DNA from: Anaerolineae bacterium
GTDB lineage: Bacteria; Chloroflexota; Anaerolineae; JAFGEY01
Length of the DNA stretch: 17,614 nucleotides
NCBI GenBank assembly: GCA_016929205.1
Contig: JAFGJF010000389.1
Span: 1 to 17,614, forward strand
Reading direction: 5' to 3'
Each line of letters begins with the position of its first letter. The first letter of the stretch is position 1. The translations under genes and the position numbers were made by a program. Positions 13,134 through 17,614 of this stretch are shown piece by piece. The notes below the pieces were generated by a model. The model did no database searches, was not told the origin of the DNA, and worked only from the letters and a program-made list of their open reading frames with translations.

Positions 13134-16100
13134 ATGCCTACAACAAGACCATCTTTGCCTTCAGCGGCGACGAGTAGAGACCATCCCACATCTACGATCC
13201 CTGCAATCATCACATTCTTGTTACAACGACTGCTCTCGGGCGCGCTTGTTCTGTTATCGATCATGTTTCTCAGCTACTTTGGGCTCGACATGGCCGGAGG
13301 CATGCCCTTCCAGCAAGCCACGAGCCACGCCGGCCGGCAGACCCTCGCTTACCTGAACAGGCTGTCCCGCTTCGATCTGGGTATGTCCGGTGCGGGTAGC
13401 CGGACCTTGGCCATCGTCCCTGTGATCGACGTCGTCAAAGACACAACGACCAAGAGCCTGGGTCTGATGGTCGTTTCTTTGACCTTTGCAACGCTGATTG
13501 GCGTTGGGTTGGGCATTTGGGCAGCAAAACGCCATCACACGGCCTGGTCGTTGATTACCCTGCTCGTCTCGATCACGGGCGTCTCGGTGCCGAGCTTTTT
13601 TGCTGCCCTGCTTTTGCAACTGGGCGCGATCCAGTGGACAAAAACATTTGGCAAGCCGCTGCTGCCGGTGGGCGGCTTTGGCTGGGACGAGCGGATCATC
13701 TTGCCGGCCCTGGTCCTTGCCGCTCGTCCCATCGCCCAGATCGCGCGCGTGACGTTCGTTTCCGTGAGCGACGTGCTCGATCAAGATTTCGTTCGCACGG
13801 CACAAAGCAAAGGGCTGGCGTCGCGCATTGTGATGAGCCGGCACGTGATGCGAAATGTCGCCATTCCAATATTGACCACAGTCGGTGTTTCGCTCAGGTT
13901 TTCGTTGAGCAGCCTGCCCCTGGTCGAGTTTTTCTTTAGCTGGCCGGGAACGGGTTTTATGCTGCTCAAGGCCATTTCGCAGCGCGACGACAATCTGACC
14001 GTTGCCCTGGTGCTGTGCCTGGGAGCGCTGTTTATCCTCGTCAACCTGGTGCTGGAAAGCGCCTACCGGCTGATCGATCCCCGTCTCCGCCAACAGACCG
14101 GCCAGGCCCGGCGGCGCGAACGAGAAAACATCTTGGAGACACTGCGTTCGCTGGGCAACAGCGTCAACGACGCGATACGTTTGCTGTGGAAACGCCTGCG
14201 ACGAGACCAGGCCGTTTCGTCCCCAAGCCCTTTTCGCGGCATTCTGCAGCGGCAAGGTATCGACCCCGGTATCGATCCCCAGATGCACCATGCCGAAAGA
14301 CGCCGCGCCTGGGTCAGGGGCACGGTGAGCAATCTACCGTTTGTGATCGGCAGCATTCTTGTTATGGCACTGTTCCTCGTCGTCTTTGTTGGGCCGCACC
14401 TGGCTCCACACAGCCCTTACACCACGCGTGGGCTTGAGTATAACGATGGCAAACTCACTGTGCCACCCTTTGCCCCCAGCAAAGCGTACCCCTTTGGCAC
14501 CGATATGCTGGGGCGCGACGTGATGAGCCTGATTCTATCCGGTGCACAGCAAACGCTGCTCCTGACCGCGTTGGTCGTTTCAGCCCGGATGCTGATTGGC
14601 ATCCTGCTCGGTGCGCTGGCAGGATGGCACAGCGGCGGGCTGATCGATCGTGCTTTGCTCCGGTTGGCTGAGATCATTTCCGCCTTTCCGACGCTGCTCC
14701 TGGCGATGACGTTGATCCTGGCACTGGGCATCCAGCAGGGGCTGCGACCGTTTATCCTCGCCCTGTGTTTTGTGGGATGGAGCGAGGTCATGCAATTTGT
14801 GCGTGGCGAGGTCATGACAATCCAGCCCAAGCCCTTTATTGAAAGTGCCGTGGCTTCCGGACTGCGCACACCGCGTATCATTCTTACCCACGTTCTACCT
14901 AATTTGCTGCCCTCGCTGATCTCGATCGCGGCGCTAGAGATGGGCGCAGCGCTGATGCTGTTGGGTGAGCTGGGGTTTGTCGGTATCTTTATCGGCGGAG
15001 GCGCCTTTGCCGAACTGGACACCAGCGGCTCCCCCTTTCACTATTCGGACGTGCCGGAATGGGGGGCTTTGTTGAGCAACATTCGTCTCTACGCCCGAGC
15101 GTATCCGTGGATGGCGATCTATCCCACATCGGCCTTTTTCCTGGCCATTTGGGGATTTAACCTCTTGGGCGAAGGCGTCCGCCGGATGATCGAAACGGTT
15201 GGCGTCGGCATCACCAAACTGATCAACCGCTACACCGTCGCCGCTGCCATCGCCGGAGTGCTGATCGTGGGTTGGGCCGGAGGAAACACGGGCTCGATGG
15301 CCTTTTTCCGGCAGCAAGCAGCCACATTTGATGCGCAACAGGCGATGGCACACGTCCAGGCACTCACCGATCCGGCTTTGCAGGGACGCGCCCTGGGCAC
15401 ACCGGGGTACCGGGCCGCCGCCGAGTACGTCGAACAGCAGTTTAGAAAACTGGGCCTCCAACCCGCCGGAGAAACCATCTCGTCCTATTTTCAGACGCGC
15501 ACGCGCTCGTTTGAAACACTTGATGCCGTGCCCCGGCTTCAGATCGACGACTTGGGCGAGCAGAGCGCTTCGCCGCCCACGGCAAATGTTGGCGACCGGT
15601 GGGTCTACCGCCAAGACTATGCCGAGCATCCAGGCTATTACCGAAACCTGGGCCTGGCCCGGGCGCCGGTACGTGTGATCGCTCTGTCGCAGGCCACGCC
15701 GACGCACACGTGGTTTGGCGGCTCTTACAAAGAACTGGAAGGACTGGATGTATCAGAGCACGTTGTCATGGTTTTTTCGGCCGAGAACGCCTTTTACCTG
15801 CGCACCCTCCAGCACCAAGGACTGCTCGTCGTCGCTCAAGACGAGTCAACCCTGCGCCGCCCTTACACGCTTTCCTCGCGCGATCCCACCTTTGAGCACT
15901 GGGCCACGGGACGTGTTGAAGAGCTGGATGCACCGGCATTGATGATCAACCAGGCCATCGCCAACCGGATCCTGGAGAATGCAGGGTACACCGTACGCGA
16001 TATCGAGCAGGCGATTGAAGCATTGCGGCCCGATCAGCGTATCGATATCCCTACAGAGACGACGGTTTCGATCGAGGTGCAGGGCACGACAATTGAAAAA

Positions 16101-16784
16101 GTCCCAGCCTACCATGTCCTCGGCCACATGCCGGGTCGTTCGAGCAGTCAGTTTGGCGGCATCGACAACCAGGTGATCGTCGTCCTGGCCCAGTACGACA
16201 GCCCGCCGCTCTCGCCTGACGGCGCCTTGTATCCGGGAGCCAATGACAACGCCAGCGGCGTTGCAGTGATGCTAGAAGCAGCGCGCACGATGCAAAGTTC
16301 GGGCTACCAACCCTACCGCACCTTTGTCTTTATCGCCTACAGCGGTGAGGGGCAGGAAGGTGGGATGCCCGTCATCGCATCGGACGTGAGCAAATTCCTG
16401 CAAGGGAGAAAAGGGTTCGCCACGCTGGACGTTCAGGCCATCGTTCACCTGCGTGGGTTGGGCGCGGGCGACGGTGACAGGCTGATGATGTCCACACAGG
16501 GCAGTATGCGCCTGGCCAAACTCTTTGAGGACGCGGCAAAAAAGATGAACGTGCGCACACAGCGCGCCCAGGATGCAGTGGACATCAGCATCGTTTTTGA
16601 GGACAAAAGCCAGTGGGAGGGCGGCCAAGAGGCAGCCGAGATTTTCCTATCCTGGCAGGGTTGGGACTCAGGCTCGCACCTGCCAACAGACAGCCTCGAA
16701 ACCATCTCTCAAGATCGGCTGGGGCAGGCAGGGCAAACCCTGACCCTGGCCTTGATGGTGATCGGACACGAGTTGAATTATTGA
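13134..16784 (+). CDS. DppB-DppC permease fusion with C-terminal M28-like peptidase domain
   Basis: This 1216-residue chain holds three modules usually found as separate proteins. Residues 28-315 are a DppB-type peptide/nickel ABC permease, with the ATPase-docking loop RTAQSKGLASRIVMSRHVMRN (221-241). A charged linker (320-395) leads to a DppC-type permease (396-690) with FGTDMLGRDV (454-463) and docking loop ESAVASGLRTPRIILTHVLPN (570-590). A further membrane helix (701-716) exports an M28 aminopeptidase-like domain (about 730-1216) with a PA-like insertion. The M28 part keeps Asp1038 (GANDNASG), Glu1072 and His1182 (SHLPTD). It has Gln1020 where the first zinc-binding His is expected, GEG instead of the EE pair, and no clear Asp in VHLRGLG. 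No ATPase or solute-binding protein is nearby, so partner subunits must come from elsewhere. Confidence 0.88.
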   Translation: MPTTRPSLPSAATSRDHPTSTIPAIITFLLQRLLSGALVLLSIMFLSYFGLDMAGGMPFQQATSHAGRQTLAYLNRLSRFDLGMSGAGSRTLAIVPVIDVVKDTTTKSLGLMVVSLTFATLIGVGLGIWAAKRHHTAWSLITLLVSITGVSVPSFFAALLLQLGAIQWTKTFGKPLLPVGGFGWDERIILPALVLAARPIAQIARVTFVSVSDVLDQDFVRTAQSKGLASRIVMSRHVMRNVAIPILTTVGVSLRFSLSSLPLVEFFFSWPGTGFMLLKAISQRDDNLTVALVLCLGALFILVNLVLESAYRLIDPRLRQQTGQARRRERENILETLRSLGNSVNDAIRLLWKRLRRDQAVSSPSPFRGILQRQGIDPGIDPQMHHAERRRAWVRGTVSNLPFVIGSILVMALFLVVFVGPHLAPHSPYTTRGLEYNDGKLTVPPFAPSKAYPFGTDMLGRDVMSLILSGAQQTLLLTALVVSARMLIGILLGALAGWHSGGLIDRALLRLAEIISAFPTLLLAMTLILALGIQQGLRPFILALCFVGWSEVMQFVRGEVMTIQPKPFIESAVASGLRTPRIILTHVLPNLLPSLISIAALEMGAALMLLGELGFVGIFIGGGAFAELDTSGSPFHYSDVPEWGALLSNIRLYARAYPWMAIYPTSAFFLAIWGFNLLGEGVRRMIETVGVGITKLINRYTVAAAIAGVLIVGWAGGNTGSMAFFRQQAATFDAQQAMAHVQALTDPALQGRALGTPGYRAAAEYVEQQFRKLGLQPAGETISSYFQTRTRSFETLDAVPRLQIDDLGEQSASPPTANVGDRWVYRQDYAEHPGYYRNLGLARAPVRVIALSQATPTHTWFGGSYKELEGLDVSEHVVMVFSAENAFYLRTLQHQGLLVVAQDESTLRRPYTLSSRDPTFEHWATGRVEELDAPALMINQAIANRILENAGYTVRDIEQAIEALRPDQRIDIPTETTVSIEVQGTTIEKVPAYHVLGHMPGRSSSQFGGIDNQVIVVLAQYDSPPLSPDGALYPGANDNASGVAVMLEAARTMQSSGYQPYRTFVFIAYSGEGQEGGMPVIASDVSKFLQGRKGFATLDVQAIVHLRGLGAGDGDRLMMSTQGSMRLAKLFEDAAKKMNVRTQRAQDAVDISIVFEDKSQWEGGQEAAEIFLSWQGWDSGSHLPTDSLETISQDRLGQAGQTLTLALMVIGHELNY

Positions 16785-16796
16785 GACAAAAGTCCC

Positions 16797-16825
16797 TTGT
16801 CACCCGGCCCCAGATGCGCTATAAT
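16797..16825 (+). promoter_or_regulatory. Predicted sigma-70 promoter for the SPFH gene
   Basis: TTGTCA (16797-16802) and TATAAT (16820-16825) are separated by 17 nt. The box starts only 12 nt after the permease stop, so the SPFH gene has its own promoter and a leader of about 100 nt in which I see no gene. Confidence 0.7.
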
Positions 16826-16929
16826 AGGGTTAACAACAAGCAAGCTGTCTGTTGAGGGGGAGACGCACTGACATAACGGACAACGAATATGTGGGATCAA
16901 AATCAGAAACACACAAGGAGATGAATTCA

Positions 16930-17614
16930 ATGAGACGTTCAGGTGCAGTCGGGATTATCGTCGTTGTCGGCGTTGTGCTGCTCTTTGCCTTTATCGCTCT
17001 GATGAGCAGCTATGTCCAGATCGAGTTCGGCACGGTGGGGATGGTCACTCGCCTGGGCCGGATCACGGGTCAGATCATGCAGCCCGGGCCAAACTGGAAG
17101 ATGCCTTTTCTCGACCGGGTGATCGTCTATCGCACCCAAGAGATGCTGTACGTGACCGAGGATCAACCCGGGCCAGCGGATCGAAAGACCGGTACCTATC
17201 AAGACTATCCCTCCGACACGACCACGGCCGACGGGCAGCAGATCACGGTCAAATACTCGGTGCGCTTTCGCATCGATCCGGCCAAGATCACCCAGATCGC
17301 CAACGAAATCGGCAACGAGGAAGCCGTCGTCGCCAAAGTGGTCGTATTCCATACCCGCATCCTGGCGCGCAATGTGCCCAAAGAGTATGAAGCACTCGAC
17401 CTGTATACGGGCAACATTTTGCAGGTGCAGCAAGCATTTGAGGATGAACTTCGCCCACTTTTTGCCGAAAAGGGCTTGATTTTGGAGGCATTCGGCCTGC
17501 GCAAGATCGATTTCCGGGATGACTATGTCCAGGCCATCGAGCAAAAGCAGATCGAAGCTGAAAACGTGACCACCGAAAAGAACCGCGCCGAGCAGGCCAA
17601 GTGGAAGGCACAAA
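16930..17614 (+). CDS. SPFH/band 7 (prohibitin-like) protein, N-terminal part (cut by window edge)
   Basis: The first 228 residues of a band 7 protein are visible. An N-terminal transmembrane helix (about 6-26) is followed by the SPFH domain: YVQIEFGTVGMVTRLGRI (28-45) and QPGPNWKMPFLDRVIVY (51-67) match the family core. The sequence then runs through DGQQITVKYSVRFRID (101-116) to the start of a Glu/Lys/Gln-rich coiled coil near the window end. Such proteins oligomerise into rings or cages on membranes and often scaffold proteases such as FtsH (HflK/HflC, prohibitins). ATG 16930 has AAGGAG 9 nt upstream; the earlier ATG at 16921 abuts that site and is unlikely. It has its own promoter. The C-terminus is missing, so the subfamily (prohibitin, HflK or YbbK-like) cannot be fixed. 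Confidence 0.88.
   Translation, partial: MRRSGAVGIIVVVGVVLLFAFIALMSSYVQIEFGTVGMVTRLGRITGQIMQPGPNWKMPFLDRVIVYRTQEMLYVTEDQPGPADRKTGTYQDYPSDTTTADGQQITVKYSVRFRIDPAKITQIANEIGNEEAVVAKVVVFHTRILARNVPKEYEALDLYTGNILQVQQAFEDELRPLFAEKGLILEAFGLRKIDFRDDYVQAIEQKQIEAENVTTEKNRAEQAKWKAQ

Noticed and set aside
13254..14291. A minus-strand open frame of 345 codons inside the permease fusion
   Set aside because: It is antisense to conserved DppB sequence, has no ribosome site or family motif, and is rich in Gln/Arg as expected of a shadow frame.
16785..16802. A terminator after the permease fusion (GACAA with TTGTC)
   Set aside because: The stem is only 5 bp, no T tract follows, and the right arm is better explained as the -35 box of the next promoter.

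Overview
The window looks like chromosomal sequence from a moderately GC-rich bacterium, most likely a member of the Chloroflexota (Anaerolineae/Caldilineae-like). This is inference. It rests on the Thr/Pro-rich stalk before a C-terminal membrane segment, heptamer tandem repeats between genes, a translin-family gene beside a membrane Cas4-like nuclease, and a roadblock/V4R/response-regulator cluster. No 16S rRNA, tRNA, CRISPR array, insertion sequence or phage gene was seen.

Positions 1-4555 (minus strand) read as one catabolic unit. A B12-dependent diol/glycerol dehydratase has its large and medium subunits fused in one chain. It is followed by an IlvD/Edd-family dehydratase and, 10 nt later, by a GH27 alpha-galactosidase that runs off the window. 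Two heptamer tandem arrays lie between the two dehydratases, and the second supplies the stop codon of the diol dehydratase. A divergent promoter pair at 4596-4645 serves this unit and a DegV lipid-binding protein on the plus strand.

Positions 4692-9630 (plus strand) hold degV, a secreted membrane-anchored gluzincin protease, and then a small signalling cluster. That cluster has a roadblock/LC7 protein, a V4R-domain protein and a response regulator with a degenerate GGDEF domain, and it ends at a clear intrinsic terminator.

Positions 9726-11147 (plus strand) form a tight overlapping three-gene operon. It encodes a translin-family nucleic-acid protein, then a Cas4/RecB-like nuclease divided between two overlapping genes. 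Each half carries one transmembrane helix at the split point. This is the best candidate in the window for an undescribed system.

Positions 11179-12933 (minus strand) encode a lipoprotein with a beta-propeller-like exterior and about five C-terminal membrane helices. Positions 13134-16784 (plus strand) encode a 1216-residue fusion of a DppB-type permease, a DppC-type permease and an M28-peptidase-like domain whose metal site looks degenerate. Positions 16930-17614 begin an SPFH/band 7 protein that is cut by the window end.

No gene-free stretch exceeds 300 bases. The longest, 5556-5777, holds interleaved inverted repeats.
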